64,000 nucleotides of DNA from Tritrichomonas foetus (GCA_001839685.1 MLAK01000827.1:120755-184754), one strand, 5' to 3'. Counted from the stretch's first letter, positions 20,271-31,424 are shown. Translations and numbers: made by a program. Notes: generated by a model from the sequence alone, not told the origin.

Positions 20271-21743
20271 TTAAGCTAAAGTTGAATAAAAACAGCTTGT
20301 TTCTTCATACTCGTTTTGAAATTGAGTCAAACGGGCTTTAATTGTTTCGTTATATTCTTTTTGGGCCTCAACTTTCCTCATAAGTTGTCGATTATCTGTC
20401 GCACTTTTGATCGGACTTTGATTGCTGATCATTTGAATTGAATCACATTGTTTCTGAAGGGTTTCGCATTCATTAGTGATTGTTTCAAGTTGTGTATTTA
20501 GTTCAATTAAGGACGCTGATGGACTTTTTTCGCTTCTTAGTTTCTTATATTTCAATTTCCATATTGAAAATAATTTAAAGATTTGATTCGAAGTGAATTG
20601 AATTAAACATTCTTTTGGAATTTCTATTGATTGATTCTCCTCAAGAATTTCTTCTTCTTCCAATGAAAATTGAACAATTGGATCATTTGGATCAACAAAA
20701 TTCATTTCATTTTCGTTATCATTTCCTTTTTTATTGTCGCTATCGTTTCCTTTTCCATTTTCGTTATCATTTGCTTTATCATTTTCATTAAGTTTATTTT
20801 TCTCCATTTCTTCTTCTTCTTCTTGATTTCGCTGTTTATATAAATCTTCAACAATCTCGTTTCCAATCTCATCGCCATCAATTGAAAGTTGATCTGCTCG
20901 CCTTGTTCGTGTTCGCATTGATCGTCTGTCAACGTTTATCGGTGTTGATGATTCAACGTAAGAGCATGCAATTTGATTGATTCTTTCAATATCGTCCATT
21001 AAGAGGTTCAGATCGTCTAAACCAGGAAGGGAATCAATAACCTCTTTATGAGCAAGACACTCTTCTGGTGGAAAGTTGTTTTTGAGAGCTCTATCATAAA
21101 TTCTTTGATGTTTCTGAATTAAAATTGTTCGAAGTTTTGATAAATAGTCAAATGTTTTCATATCACGGCATCTTTTCCTGATTACATTATATCGTTCTTT
21201 AACCAAGTTTGGTGGGTATCGTTCTGCTAAAAGCTCATCAATGGATTCGATGGATCTTGCTGGAACGCTTAATAGGTTCTCATTTATGATATCAGCAATC
21301 ATAATTGCATGCAAAAGTGAGTTTTCTGAATCAAGAATGTCAAGAAGATCGTCCTCTGAGTATTTCTTCTTATATATCAAATCACCGACTTTTTTCCCAT
21401 CAAGTTCTTTTAACTTCGGACAAAGAATAAGAATGTGAATGGAATACAATGGAAGATGGCAAACCGGATTCCCTTCGATATTCAAAACTGTTAATTTGTC
21501 GAGGGCTGATAGCGGATATAAATCTTCGATATATGTGATCAAATTATATGAAATGAGTAAAACTTCGAGTGATTTGAATTGCCCAATTGTTTCGATAGTT
21601 CTGATGGAATTATTGGATACGTAAAGTTTAAGCGCTTGTGTTAAAAATGGTTTTAACACATCAATTTCCGTAATTTTTTCTCCTGTTGCTCGTAAACATA
21701 ACGGTTCGACTTCAAGAATTTTGCTCTTTGACAGAGGACGCAT
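20271..21743 (-). CDS. Leucine-rich-repeat coiled-coil protein (SDS22/LRRcap type)
   Basis: 490 residues. Residues about 15-120 hold three to four SDS22-type leucine-rich repeats (LKLYVSNNSI, LEVLLISYNLI, LTVLNIEGNPV) closed by an LRRcap-like segment (LKELDGKKV). Next come a helical middle, an acidic Asn/Asp/Lys-rich low-complexity stretch (about 300-345) and a coiled coil (about 390-490). Proteins of this form are common in flagella and centrosomes, where the LRR docks partners. No exact orthologue is recognised. The start is ATG at 21741-21743, 22 nt downstream of an AAACGG motif. The stop TAA overlaps TAAA. Confidence 0.75.
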   Translation of the reverse strand: MRPLSKSKILEVEPLCLRATGEKITEIDVLKPFLTQALKLYVSNNSIRTIETIGQFKSLEVLLISYNLITYIEDLYPLSALDKLTVLNIEGNPVCHLPLYSIHILILCPKLKELDGKKVGDLIYKKKYSEDDLLDILDSENSLLHAIMIADIINENLLSVPARSIESIDELLAERYPPNLVKERYNVIRKRCRDMKTFDYLSKLRTILIQKHQRIYDRALKNNFPPEECLAHKEVIDSLPGLDDLNLLMDDIERINQIACSYVESSTPINVDRRSMRTRTRRADQLSIDGDEIGNEIVEDLYKQRNQEEEEEMEKNKLNENDKANDNENGKGNDSDNKKGNDNENEMNFVDPNDPIVQFSLEEEEILEENQSIEIPKECLIQFTSNQIFKLFSIWKLKYKKLRSEKSPSASLIELNTQLETITNECETLQKQCDSIQMISNQSPIKSATDNRQLMRKVEAQKEYNETIKARLTQFQNEYEETSCFYSTLA

Positions 21744-21759
21744 GAAAAAAATTCGTCAG

Positions 21760-21765
21760 CCGTTT
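21760..21765 (-). promoter_or_regulatory. AAACGG motif upstream of the LRR gene
   Basis: Minus-strand AAACGG starts 22 nt before the ATG at 21743, continuing CTGAC. Same motif family as at 3251, 10451, 22148, 38767 and 57612. Confidence 0.5.
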
Positions 21766-22147
21766 ACATGTCGTAAACATCTGAAAAATTGAAAGCAAAA
21801 GTTAAATTTAGAATTCAATATATTTTTATACAATTGATAGCATTATTACAAGGATAATATAGAAATATCCTAGTTAAAATTGATATGTAACTCTTGAAAC
21901 TTTTATATATCATTTACCAATATATATATATTAATAATATTTGTATCATTAGTGATAGAGATGATGATTATCATTTTGATTGGGAAATTGATAAAATCAT
22001 ATTCTACAATATTTTTAACACCAAATTAATGAATTCTACCATATATCAACAGGTTTTTGCTTGACTCGTGAGTGGAAAAAAGCCCGCCGACTTTTTCTTC
22101 TTTCATCGAGCTTTTGATGTGTCCAAATAAATATTCAATTTTTCAAT
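21766..22147. other. divergent intergenic region
   Basis: About 380 bp between two divergent genes, each with its own AAACGG motif at the edge. Nothing else is recognised apart from short AT dinucleotide runs. Confidence 0.4.
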
Positions 22148-22155
22148 AAACGGCC
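22148..22155 (+). promoter_or_regulatory. AAACGGCC motif upstream of the USP gene
   Basis: Begins 25 nt before the ATG at 22173, in the coding orientation. It shares the AAACGG core with five other genes here. Confidence 0.5.
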
Positions 22156-22172
22156 TCTCTTCAAGCCAAAAA

Positions 22173-25100
22173 ATGAGCGAAAAAATATTTTTCCCCAGTG
22201 AATCATTATTTGATCCCAATGACCCTGACTTTTCCAGTAACGTCGAAAATTTGGTAAATACATTAAACTCGTTGATGGACACGAAAAAATCAGATATCAA
22301 AAAATTTCACTCATTTTGCGAAAAAACGCTCCCAAACATTTGGAGAATTATTATATCAATCGAAAAACCAACAAAAGTACAACGTGAAGCGATTAAGTCA
22401 CTGATTCCAGTTTTTCTAAATATTGTTTACCATATGGAATTTTCAACTAAACTCACGAATTCAATCACGTATGGATTTGATGATTCAATGCCGCAGTTGC
22501 AGGTCTGCAAACTTCCAGAACTCAAAGATTCCGAAATCGATGAATTATTAGAAAATCCAAGTGATTCATCGTTGGAAAGGGGAAAAATAAGCTCAAACTT
22601 TATATCTACTTGTTTAGTTAAAGAAATTGTGATGACTCAATTTTTTACTAAAATTCGTGATCGTTTTAATAACAAAACATTAACAAGTGTTCAGATTGAA
22701 GCAGCCAACAAAATCTTTAGAATTATTATGCCATGCTTATCAAAAAAATATTGCTCAGCGGTTTTGACAACTTTAATTAAATCATCTATTGGTGTTACAC
22801 AACAAGTTGCCAATGATTCACACGGAATATGTCAATTTATTTCATATTTTGCATCATTGGCTCCACATTTATCAGATATTATTTATGAATTTTTTGGTAC
22901 AATGATTTTAAACAGTTCAACTCAATCAAAAATTTTGAAAGTGCTTAAAAATGTAGTCAATTCAATTGGATTATGTAATTCCGGTGATTTAATTAAAGAC
23001 AAAGTTTTTACTTTATTAAATTCAGATGCTATACCAGCTGTTTTAAAATTGCTTTACGAATTTATACCCGATGAACTTTGTACTCGAATCAAATTCACTA
23101 ATGATGATTTATTACGACTAATTAATCCAGATCGAAATTCATATGAACGTATCACAATGATTAAAAAAGTTGTGTCTATGTCAGATCAATTGGATGAATC
23201 ATTCGCCGAAGCTGTTTTCCAATCTGATATTTTCGATCCAGAATTATTATGTTATATAATTGACAAAGTTAATAATTCAGATGTTGCAGAAAAAGCTTTC
23301 CACATTATGTTAAATTCCCCTGAACCTTTGACCAAATATGATTTAAGTGGTATTCGAATCAATAAAAGACTTAAAAAATATGTTAAAACCGATGATCCAA
23401 GTGTTTTGATACAATTATCCGATTTTGTATTTGCTGCACCACAACTTGGCCTTATGTCTTCCTTTATTTTAAGGGCGATTGATTTAGCAACAAAAGATGA
23501 AAATTTATTATCAACTTTACAGCATTTTACAGATTATGTTAACCGCTTAGATTCTGTTAAACCGCTTGTTACCCTTATGGAAGCCTATAAAAATTTAGGT
23601 CCTGAACCAACCAACATTTCAAAAGAATACTTAAATCTCCTTGAATGTTGGGTTGAGGCTACACCAGATATTCCGTTAGACGATTTATTCTCAAGCATTA
23701 TGTCATTAGACTTTTCCTATCTTCCTGATGAATTTCCATCATTTATTAATACATTAATTTCTAAGAATGAAAATGCAAAATTAGCAATAAATCTTTTATT
23801 AAAAATCTTAGATGCTTCTGTAAGTCCCAGACATGCAACATGGTTTGTCAGCTGTTTATTCGATGTTTTTCATAATGATAATGAATACATTGAAAATATT
23901 GTACGTGTTTTAATATCGCAAATGAAAACTGATAAAGCAAGAAATGCGTTTTTTACAATAATGGCAGCATCTCGTCGTGAAGCTGATTTTTATCGTATTG
24001 GTGATGAATTTAACTTTGTACAAGATATAGTCATAAATAACAACCATCATAGTATAATTCATTGTTCATTACATCCTTTTCATACAACAAGTAGAATTTA
24101 TGCTGAAGTTGCACATAAAAATCATAAAAAGATCGATAGTTTTATTTTGAAGACTGATGATATCCAAGAAAAAACAGTTCACTTCAATTCTTCTCTGAGT
24201 ATTATTAATTGTAATTCTTTACAGCCAATTTCTCTCAAAATTTGTGAGTTAGATGACGACTCATTAAATAAGCATGCAGAATTTCTCAAACCAAGATTTC
24301 TGACTGCATTTGCACGTCATTTACCTATCTTTTGGCCATTGTTAATAGATAGTAGTTTCAAAGAAGCTGTTTTTGAATGGATTACTTTATTTTCACTAGG
24401 AAAGAGTCTAAAAATTTATTCACCACTTCAACAAATTTTATTTAATGATTGTAAAAATCCATTTGATCAAATTTCTTCACGCCGTGTATTTCCAAGAGCA
24501 TTTCTTGTTACTGTGAAAAATACCCCAGATATTTTTAACAACGAAAATATAGAAATGGTAATTAATTCACTCATTTCTACAAGATTTGATAGAGTTGGTA
24601 TTGCCCAATGTTGTTCAGCACTTTGGAAATTGGATCAAAAGTTTTTGCTTTCCATTCACACAATTCGCAAATCATTAATTGAATGCAGTTCATTAATGAT
24701 TCGGGAAACTGTAAGCAAAATAATTTCACCCGAAACTGATATTGATTTAATGATTTCATTAATACCTTTAACCAAAGCGAAAAATAATCGTTCACGGTCG
24801 AAAGAGTTTTTCGAATGCATGAAAAACTTTAAAATTCCACCGGAAGTTTTCATTCCATTTTATGAAGATCTTGATCAATTCGAATTTTCGCATTATAGTG
24901 ATGCAGATGAAACATTCATTTCTCTCCTTGAATTAATTCCAGTCACCGATTCTACAGTGAATCTTACTATTGATCGATTATTCTCACCACCAACATGTAA
25001 AAACATGTCTAAACCATTTATACATACAATTGAAAGTTGGAATGCAGCTTATAAATTCTTATCAACACCACTTTCTTATCCTAAACTGAAATCTCTACTT

Positions 25101-27779
25101 CCATCACTTAGAGTTCCATCAACAACAACAACATTATCACCAGATTTCACGTATAAAGGAAGAAATGGAATTCATAATCTTGGATCAACTTGTTACATCA
25201 ATGCCTTGCTTCAAATATTGAATGCAATTGAACCAATTTCTGTTGGTTTACTTACTGCTGACGCTTCTCATTTTTCAAACTTTACTTCCGAACTTCGAAC
25301 AATTTTAGCGCAACTTCGATTCGTACGAGGAATGAATTTATCAATTTCTCAGCTTGCAGAATCAATAAATGGCTTTGAAGTTCATGTTCAACAAGATGCA
25401 ATGGAGTTTTTCCAAGAATCAATCATTATTAGACTCAGTAATGATAATGAAAAATTATTAGAGCCTCTTCGAGGAAAAACACTAAGCTCTTATTATACAT
25501 CAGAAGGACCAATTACTCAAAAAGAAGAAGATTTCTTCATTTTGTCACTCCCTACTGATAATCTTTCTCGTCTTGATGTTGCATTCGAAAAGTACTTCGA
25601 AGATGAACCAGTTGATGGCGGTTACAGTGTTGAAGGAAGCTCTGATAAAGTTCAATTGTTCCATCATAAATCGATTATTCAATGGCCTGATGTTTTAGCA
25701 ATTCATCTCCAACGTTTTGAATTTACAATCGGAATGCAAAACAAACTAGTTCACAACTTTGGCTTTCCTGTTGAACTTAATCCAAATGATCTAAATAGTT
25801 CTGAAGGTACAGTACATTGTAACTTTAAGTACTCACTTACAGGTGTTGTGGTCCATCAAGGAACAGCTGAACAAGGCCATTATTATGCCATTGTTGAAGG
25901 GGAAGATAAAGAATGGTACCTTTGCAATGATTCCAATATTGAATATTTCGATATTAAAGAATTAACCAACTTTGCATTCGGATTTTCTGAATCTGCTCTT
26001 GATGAAGATATTTCAACTGGTTATTTATTGTTTTATAAACGAGAAGATCTTCAAAATGTACCTATTGAAATTCCTGCTGATTTGGAAGATTCATTAAATG
26101 CAACAAATTTGGAAATGTGGCCTGAAATTATTTTTAGATCACCTAATTTCTTAAACTTTATTCATGATTCAGCAATTAATGATAAAATAACACCAGATTT
26201 AGTTGATATTGCGTTACATCTTTTATTCAAAGTTGCACCATGCGATGAAGAGATATTTTCTGATTGGTGCACTTTCTTCAAGAAGTATATTTTATCAAAA
26301 AGCACAAATTCCAACAAATTCTTTGTTTTCATTGAAGAACAACTTGGTACAACTGTTATGTCTTTATTTAATTTAAGTGATAAAATTGTTGATCTTTTTT
26401 CCCAATTATTCAAAGATGCTTTATCATATTCACATAATAAAGTTAATTCAATTCGAATAATAATGAAATATTTGGACAATAAATGTCAAAAACGACCAAT
26501 CTTGTGTTTGGTATTTGATTTAATTGAAACTGTATGTAATAACACGAAAATTGATTGGGCAGCGAATGTTGAAACTCTTCAAGAAATATTTACTTATTTA
26601 ACAGCTCCAATCTCCAAAGATTTGATGAGAATAATTGGTAACCAACTTAGTAATGTATTTAACACATTAATGGGTGTTTACGTTCAATTAATGGTTGAAG
26701 ATGATAATAATCCAAATCGTGCAATTCTGGATCTTTTCGATGTAAATAATCTGAATAAAGTCATTGTTTCTGCTAGGAAAAGTGATAATTTCCATTATTT
26801 ACTAAAACTTGTACATACGCATAAGCCCGATGCAATTATTAATTTAGGAGAAGCTTCACAATTTACACGAACTCTTTTATCTCAATATTTCAAATTCCCA
26901 AAGGCATCGTCAACAACTCGAAAGGCTGATGAAAACAGCGAAAAACAAGAAACTTTCATTCCTAAGTTTTCGATTACGAATTTTGGTGCTTTAATGTTTT
27001 CCAATGATGATAGACTCAGATTTAAATATACAGAAAAACTTAAAGACCTTATTGGTGGAAATAATGAAGTTGCTCAATACTTAAATAATAAAATCTTAAA
27101 TGATAGTTATCAAATGCCACCATATGTTGAAGAAGCTACATTTCCTGTTGTTGTTTTAGGTTTTTCTCAAAGATTTCTTCAACTTCTTGAAAATGGACAA
27201 GAAAACCTCTGTTTAGAATACGTCGATCTTTTATTGAACACATCTCGTGTTGCACCGATAACAGTTGGAATGCAATACCAATTCATATTTGATGCATTAA
27301 AATTTGCACAAAATAAAACAATTATTAAAAATTTGTTAGAAATCATTCGAAATGTAATTGCTGCAACTTCATCAATTGCTGAAAGTATTAATGACGAAAA
27401 TCTTTCTTTGATTATGTCATCAAATGTTTATTCACATCCTGCTGTTGAACTTTTATTGGTTTTTGGTGAAAAATCAAATAACTCTCAGCTTTTGGCAGCT
27501 TGTACACACTTTTATTTATATAATTCTATTGATAAACATGGAAAAATACTTGTCGATTTATTAAATAAAGGATTTCGACCACCAAGATTTGAAATCAAAG
27601 AAAAATCCACTCAAGCTTCTCAATTACTCATTGCAAATTGTTTATGTAAGTGTTGGGAAGGAGACAAAAGTGATTTGAAGGAATATATAACATCAGCCAT
27701 CCAAAATGCAGTACCATCTAAACTTTATATGCTGTCTGAACCATTTGTGGAAGCAGTTGAAAATGCGAAAAGTTTGTAA
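22173..27779 (+). CDS. Giant ubiquitin-specific protease (USP9X/USP34-like)
   Basis: The 1868-residue product has a peptidase C19 domain in the middle (about 998-1290) between two long alpha-helical repeat regions, as in the USP9X/USP24/USP34 group. The Cys box GIHNLGSTCYINALLQ places the nucleophile at C1007. The His box GHYYAIVEG gives H1236. The third catalytic position, usually Asp, is N1252 followed by D1253 (CNDSN); Asn is tolerated in some USPs. It should remove ubiquitin from substrates; the flanking helical arms probably select them. It lies 320 bp upstream of the ubiquitin-S27a gene. The start is ATG at 22173. Confidence 0.9.
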   Translation: MSEKIFFPSESLFDPNDPDFSSNVENLVNTLNSLMDTKKSDIKKFHSFCEKTLPNIWRIIISIEKPTKVQREAIKSLIPVFLNIVYHMEFSTKLTNSITYGFDDSMPQLQVCKLPELKDSEIDELLENPSDSSLERGKISSNFISTCLVKEIVMTQFFTKIRDRFNNKTLTSVQIEAANKIFRIIMPCLSKKYCSAVLTTLIKSSIGVTQQVANDSHGICQFISYFASLAPHLSDIIYEFFGTMILNSSTQSKILKVLKNVVNSIGLCNSGDLIKDKVFTLLNSDAIPAVLKLLYEFIPDELCTRIKFTNDDLLRLINPDRNSYERITMIKKVVSMSDQLDESFAEAVFQSDIFDPELLCYIIDKVNNSDVAEKAFHIMLNSPEPLTKYDLSGIRINKRLKKYVKTDDPSVLIQLSDFVFAAPQLGLMSSFILRAIDLATKDENLLSTLQHFTDYVNRLDSVKPLVTLMEAYKNLGPEPTNISKEYLNLLECWVEATPDIPLDDLFSSIMSLDFSYLPDEFPSFINTLISKNENAKLAINLLLKILDASVSPRHATWFVSCLFDVFHNDNEYIENIVRVLISQMKTDKARNAFFTIMAASRREADFYRIGDEFNFVQDIVINNNHHSIIHCSLHPFHTTSRIYAEVAHKNHKKIDSFILKTDDIQEKTVHFNSSLSIINCNSLQPISLKICELDDDSLNKHAEFLKPRFLTAFARHLPIFWPLLIDSSFKEAVFEWITLFSLGKSLKIYSPLQQILFNDCKNPFDQISSRRVFPRAFLVTVKNTPDIFNNENIEMVINSLISTRFDRVGIAQCCSALWKLDQKFLLSIHTIRKSLIECSSLMIRETVSKIISPETDIDLMISLIPLTKAKNNRSRSKEFFECMKNFKIPPEVFIPFYEDLDQFEFSHYSDADETFISLLELIPVTDSTVNLTIDRLFSPPTCKNMSKPFIHTIESWNAAYKFLSTPLSYPKLKSLLPSLRVPSTTTTLSPDFTYKGRNGIHNLGSTCYINALLQILNAIEPISVGLLTADASHFSNFTSELRTILAQLRFVRGMNLSISQLAESINGFEVHVQQDAMEFFQESIIIRLSNDNEKLLEPLRGKTLSSYYTSEGPITQKEEDFFILSLPTDNLSRLDVAFEKYFEDEPVDGGYSVEGSSDKVQLFHHKSIIQWPDVLAIHLQRFEFTIGMQNKLVHNFGFPVELNPNDLNSSEGTVHCNFKYSLTGVVVHQGTAEQGHYYAIVEGEDKEWYLCNDSNIEYFDIKELTNFAFGFSESALDEDISTGYLLFYKREDLQNVPIEIPADLEDSLNATNLEMWPEIIFRSPNFLNFIHDSAINDKITPDLVDIALHLLFKVAPCDEEIFSDWCTFFKKYILSKSTNSNKFFVFIEEQLGTTVMSLFNLSDKIVDLFSQLFKDALSYSHNKVNSIRIIMKYLDNKCQKRPILCLVFDLIETVCNNTKIDWAANVETLQEIFTYLTAPISKDLMRIIGNQLSNVFNTLMGVYVQLMVEDDNNPNRAILDLFDVNNLNKVIVSARKSDNFHYLLKLVHTHKPDAIINLGEASQFTRTLLSQYFKFPKASSTTRKADENSEKQETFIPKFSITNFGALMFSNDDRLRFKYTEKLKDLIGGNNEVAQYLNNKILNDSYQMPPYVEEATFPVVVLGFSQRFLQLLENGQENLCLEYVDLLLNTSRVAPITVGMQYQFIFDALKFAQNKTIIKNLLEIIRNVIAATSSIAESINDENLSLIMSSNVYSHPAVELLLVFGEKSNNSQLLAACTHFYLYNSIDKHGKILVDLLNKGFRPPRFEIKEKSTQASQLLIANCLCKCWEGDKSDLKEYITSAIQNAVPSKLYMLSEPFVEAVENAKSL

Positions 27780-28099
27780 TTATTATTTTTTTATATTATA
27801 TTATATTAGCGATACCTAAAATAAAAATATTATACTTGATTTTATTCTTTGTTTGATGTTATTTCTGACCAAGTTAACCAGGTGAATTGGAATTTCTGGC
27901 TTAGCTTTTAGTTATAATCCAGATGTATAAGCGAGTAGTCAGAATTGAAGAAATTCATGATTGATTACTAGTAATTCTTTCTAAAGGCTGTCAAAAAGTT
28001 AAATGAAGAGAATCAGTCAAAAAGTTTTTTCACACACTAGCAATAAACCATTGAATTATGAAAATAAACGACCACCGGCGGTTAAGGTCGGCCTTTCTG
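27780..28099. other. intergenic, promoter of the ubiquitin-S27a gene
   Basis: No separate gene seen. Near its right end are AAACGACC (28066-28073), a GC-rich patch and a CCTTT element (28093-28097) just before the ATG at 28100. CCTTT resembles a pyrimidine motif reported at trichomonad start sites; this is a suggestion only. Confidence 0.4.
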
Positions 28100-28552
28100 A
28101 TGCAGATCTTTGTGAAGACGCTGACTGGGAAGCACATCACTCTGGAAGTTGAACCAACAGACAGAATCGAGGACGTCAAGGCCAAAATCCAAGACAAGGA
28201 AGGAATTCCACCAGATCAACAACGTTTGATCTTCGCCGGAAAACAATTGGAAGACGGAAACACCCTCCAAGATTACTCAATCCAAAAAGATTCAACTCTC
28301 CACCTTGTGCTTCGTCTCCGTGGTGGTAAAAAGAAGAAGAGGAAGAAGAAGGCCTTCACAACAAAGAAGAGGGTCCCACACACACGCAAGAAGGAGAAGC
28401 TAAAGCTTCTTAAACTCTTCAAGATCAACAAGGACGGATCTGTCGAACCACAACGTAAGGAATGCGAAAGCTGCCAAGGATGCTTCATGGCCAAACATAA
28501 GGATGGCCGTCAGTACTGCGGCTGCTGCCACGCCACTATTTTGAAGAAGTAA
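28100..28552 (+). CDS. RPS27A: Ubiquitin fused to ribosomal protein eS31 (S27a)
   Basis: The 150-residue product is ubiquitin (1-76, ending RLRGG) joined to a basic, Cys-rich S27a tail (77-150; CESC...CGCC zinc finger). It supplies monoubiquitin and a 40S subunit protein after cleavage at G76. All seven chain-forming Lys are kept. Compared with animal ubiquitin I see His12, Thr20, Arg22, Asp25, Asn54, Gln57, Ser60 and Asp64, an unusually divergent set consistent with trichomonads. An in-frame ATG lies 42 nt upstream (28058), but MQIF at 28100 is the expected start and the upstream stretch looks like promoter. Codon use is GC-rich, as in highly expressed genes. The stop is TAA in TAAA. Confidence 0.95.
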   Translation: MQIFVKTLTGKHITLEVEPTDRIEDVKAKIQDKEGIPPDQQRLIFAGKQLEDGNTLQDYSIQKDSTLHLVLRLRGGKKKKRKKKAFTTKKRVPHTRKKEKLKLLKLFKINKDGSVEPQRKECESCQGCFMAKHKDGRQYCGCCHATILKK

Positions 28553-29018
28553 ACAGATTTTTCTTGTTATTTTCTATTTTGAATCCACTTTTTCTAATTT
28601 TTTTGATCACTCCAAATATTTCAATTTTCATATCTTTTTTTTTTATTCACTCTCTTTCTTCATTTAACATAATGGAAATCATTAGCATATTTTATTTGAT
28701 GTGTTTGCTTCGTGAAAATGCTTTCGACATCTAAATTTTTAATCATTCGCTTGTGGGAGCTTCTTTTTATGATAACTTTGATTTGTACTGAAAAATTTGG
28801 AACTTTCTGTCCGCTTATCTAGGGTCATACCTGGGCTAATCATTCCCATAATTTCAATTTTTGTTTTATATAAAATAATTTAATGTAATAAGTCAGGAAA
28901 GCTTCTTATTTCGGTTTGAGACATAATAAATGATTGTACATAAAGGGATGAGTTTTTCCTTAAATTTCAAAATGTAAATTTTTATCGTTTATTTTTCAAT
29001 TGTATTTTATCGTTCATA
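28553..29018. other. intergenic, initiator at the right edge
   Basis: About 465 bp, AT-rich except for a slightly GC-richer stretch near 28800-28850. No ORF or RNA family recognised. Confidence 0.4.
29014..29018 (+). promoter_or_regulatory. Initiator TCATA directly before the ATG
   Basis: TCATA fits the trichomonad initiator TCA(+1)YW. The predicted +1 A at 29016 would leave only three nucleotides of 5' leader before the ATG at 29019. Confidence 0.55.
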
Positions 29019-31424
29019 ATGTCTTTAATTGACGATTTTATCAGGACCTGCTGGAATAAGCGTATTTCAGCAAATGAATTTATCGATGAAATGCATTCAA
29101 GATACGATAATGACGGAATCGCCAAAATTACCCGCCAATTAATGATATTATGTGGACAGAGTTACGAACCGACCTCGTTTATCTTTGATTACTTTATTTC
29201 GATCGTTCAAAATAATCCCTCGTACATTTTTTCAGTGATTGACGAATCAGATCCGCAACAAATTCTCGGCTGCGTCAGACTTTTCATCAAATGCGGCGAT
29301 ACTTTGTTTAATGACTTTAAAATCGGCACGAAAGATTCAGCAATTTGCGCATTAAACGCCTTGAGATTAGTTTTAAATTATCATTACAATGATCCAAATT
29401 TGTTAAAGGAAGCTATTATAAAATTATCTAGGTCACCTATGTTTAGCATTTTAATTACTTCCGGACGAGTTTTTGCACCTGATGATTTTCGCCAAGTGAG
29501 GGAACAATTTGAAGCTGCTAATCCTTTTGATGGAATGATGAAACAACTTCCTGTTTCACAAGCACACTTGCTTTCTGCTTTATTCACAGAAGAACTAAGC
29601 CATCCACAAATTATTCAAAACAGACATGACATTATTACTTTGTTTGCTTCATCTGTTCAAATTTGGTATGTAAAAGATGGTCTCTTCACTTTCTTCATAC
29701 CTGATATTATGAAACATCTTTATTTCTTACTTATTACGAATTTTATTACGAACCCGTCTCTTCAACTTGCTTATATGATTACAAATTTATTTGTGAGAAT
29801 TATTTTAAAGAAGCCCGGTGAAGATGAAGCATATTTATTAGAACCATTTGATAAAGATAATTTATTGACACTTTTGGATCAACTTTATTCAGAATTCAGG
29901 CCTGAGAAAAAAGCTTCTCGTTCACAATACGCTGAATTCTGTGCACCGAAAATAGAAAAAGAATATTCGGATTATTTTCCAAAAGGTCTAACTTTAGAAC
30001 GTGTGAAAAAATTGTTAGTATCACCTCCTGATTATATTGATAATAGTAACATTTTTGCTACAGTTTTTCAATACCCAATGTTTGTCAGCCAACTTCCTGA
30101 TTATATAATTTCTTACTTAACTCCTGAACATATGCTTGAGGCAACTAAATTTGCTGAACAAATTTTTAAAAAACATGCTGATTTTCGCCTTTTAATTACA
30201 ATGCAAGGAAAAATGACAGAATTTTTAGAAGCCTTAGCAAAATTGTGTCAGAAAGTTTATGATACACATTGTTTTATTAGTATTTGGACTGTTATGCTCA
30301 GTTTGTATAGGTATTGTTGGAGAAGTGGTTCAAAAATTGTTCGGAAACCATGCATTAAATTCCAAGAAGAAGCAGAATTACCTTTAAGTCAGTTTTTGGG
30401 ACTTTTATCAGGTAGAACAACACCTGAAGAGTTTGTTCAAGTGAATCCTAATATGACCCTTGATCAATTTCTTCAAATATCTAGTCCATATGAACAATGC
30501 TTTGCATTTTTACGATATTTAATTCTAACGAATGATTTAGAAAGTGTTAAGTTTGTTCTTGAAGCACGCCCTTATCTTTGGCCCTCTGCCTTACTTTGGG
30601 GGATTAAAATGCGACATAAAAATGCATTTTTATTAGCGAAAATGAAAATGCCGAACTATAAATTAATTGATACTTTGTTTTATTATATGATGACTGCTTT
30701 AGCCAAGCCTAAAGATGCATGGCTAGCTGTTATTGATTTCTCTGATTATGATCTTTTAATGGAATTCCGACCACATAGTATTGCTGAGATTCAATATCGA
30801 ATTATAGGTGATTTAAACATAATTGGAAAGATTTCACCTTTAGATCCAAAGAAAGTCCGATCAATTGTGATCTCGTGGCGTGCCTGGGTTCATGTTTTCT
30901 CTCTTGAGTTGTTTGTTAAAACATTAATTGATTTGTTGATGTGGAATACTCAAAGTAATTCTGATCCTTTGAGTTCTAAACAAATTTTCCAATCCGCTGC
31001 TTGTTTTTTGGTAGTTGTTTGTGATGAAGATCCTGAAAAAATCTTAGCAATTATTAAAACAGCAATGAATATGCTTGAAGAAGGGCCAGAATCTGTCTCT
31101 GACGGTGATGGATTGGCTCAATTTTGTGTAATTTTGGTTATTGCACTTCATCATCGATGGAAAGAAGCTTTTATTCAACTGCTTGATATCCGAAAGCGAA
31201 TTTTAAATGACGAATCGCAAACAGGATCAGCTAGAATGGTTTTTGCCTTGAGTTTGATAAAAACATCACTATATATTTCACACCTTCAAACTTTGATTTC
31301 CCCAGATATGTTTGACACAATGTTTTTGAAACATGATTGTCAAACAGCCATAGATTTCTTTATTGCAAAAGAAATTGCCATTAAACAGGGTGAAATTGAC
31401 TTTGATGACAGTTCATTTACATAA
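29019..31424 (+). CDS. Unrecognised large alpha-helical protein
   Basis: The 801-residue product has no signal peptide or convincing membrane helices. Its composition and regular amphipathic helices throughout suggest a HEAT-like alpha-solenoid scaffold. Short aromatic segments such as residues 625-640 (SWRAWVHVFSLELF) could be helix-repeat cores. I do not recognise a family; a large transcription-complex or transport-complex subunit is possible, but nothing in the sequence decides this. The start is supported by a TCATA initiator ending immediately before the ATG. Coding quality is clear: one long frame with normal codon use for this genome. Confidence 0.75.
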   Translation: MSLIDDFIRTCWNKRISANEFIDEMHSRYDNDGIAKITRQLMILCGQSYEPTSFIFDYFISIVQNNPSYIFSVIDESDPQQILGCVRLFIKCGDTLFNDFKIGTKDSAICALNALRLVLNYHYNDPNLLKEAIIKLSRSPMFSILITSGRVFAPDDFRQVREQFEAANPFDGMMKQLPVSQAHLLSALFTEELSHPQIIQNRHDIITLFASSVQIWYVKDGLFTFFIPDIMKHLYFLLITNFITNPSLQLAYMITNLFVRIILKKPGEDEAYLLEPFDKDNLLTLLDQLYSEFRPEKKASRSQYAEFCAPKIEKEYSDYFPKGLTLERVKKLLVSPPDYIDNSNIFATVFQYPMFVSQLPDYIISYLTPEHMLEATKFAEQIFKKHADFRLLITMQGKMTEFLEALAKLCQKVYDTHCFISIWTVMLSLYRYCWRSGSKIVRKPCIKFQEEAELPLSQFLGLLSGRTTPEEFVQVNPNMTLDQFLQISSPYEQCFAFLRYLILTNDLESVKFVLEARPYLWPSALLWGIKMRHKNAFLLAKMKMPNYKLIDTLFYYMMTALAKPKDAWLAVIDFSDYDLLMEFRPHSIAEIQYRIIGDLNIIGKISPLDPKKVRSIVISWRAWVHVFSLELFVKTLIDLLMWNTQSNSDPLSSKQIFQSAACFLVVVCDEDPEKILAIIKTAMNMLEEGPESVSDGDGLAQFCVILVIALHHRWKEAFIQLLDIRKRILNDESQTGSARMVFALSLIKTSLYISHLQTLISPDMFDTMFLKHDCQTAIDFFIAKEIAIKQGEIDFDDSSFT

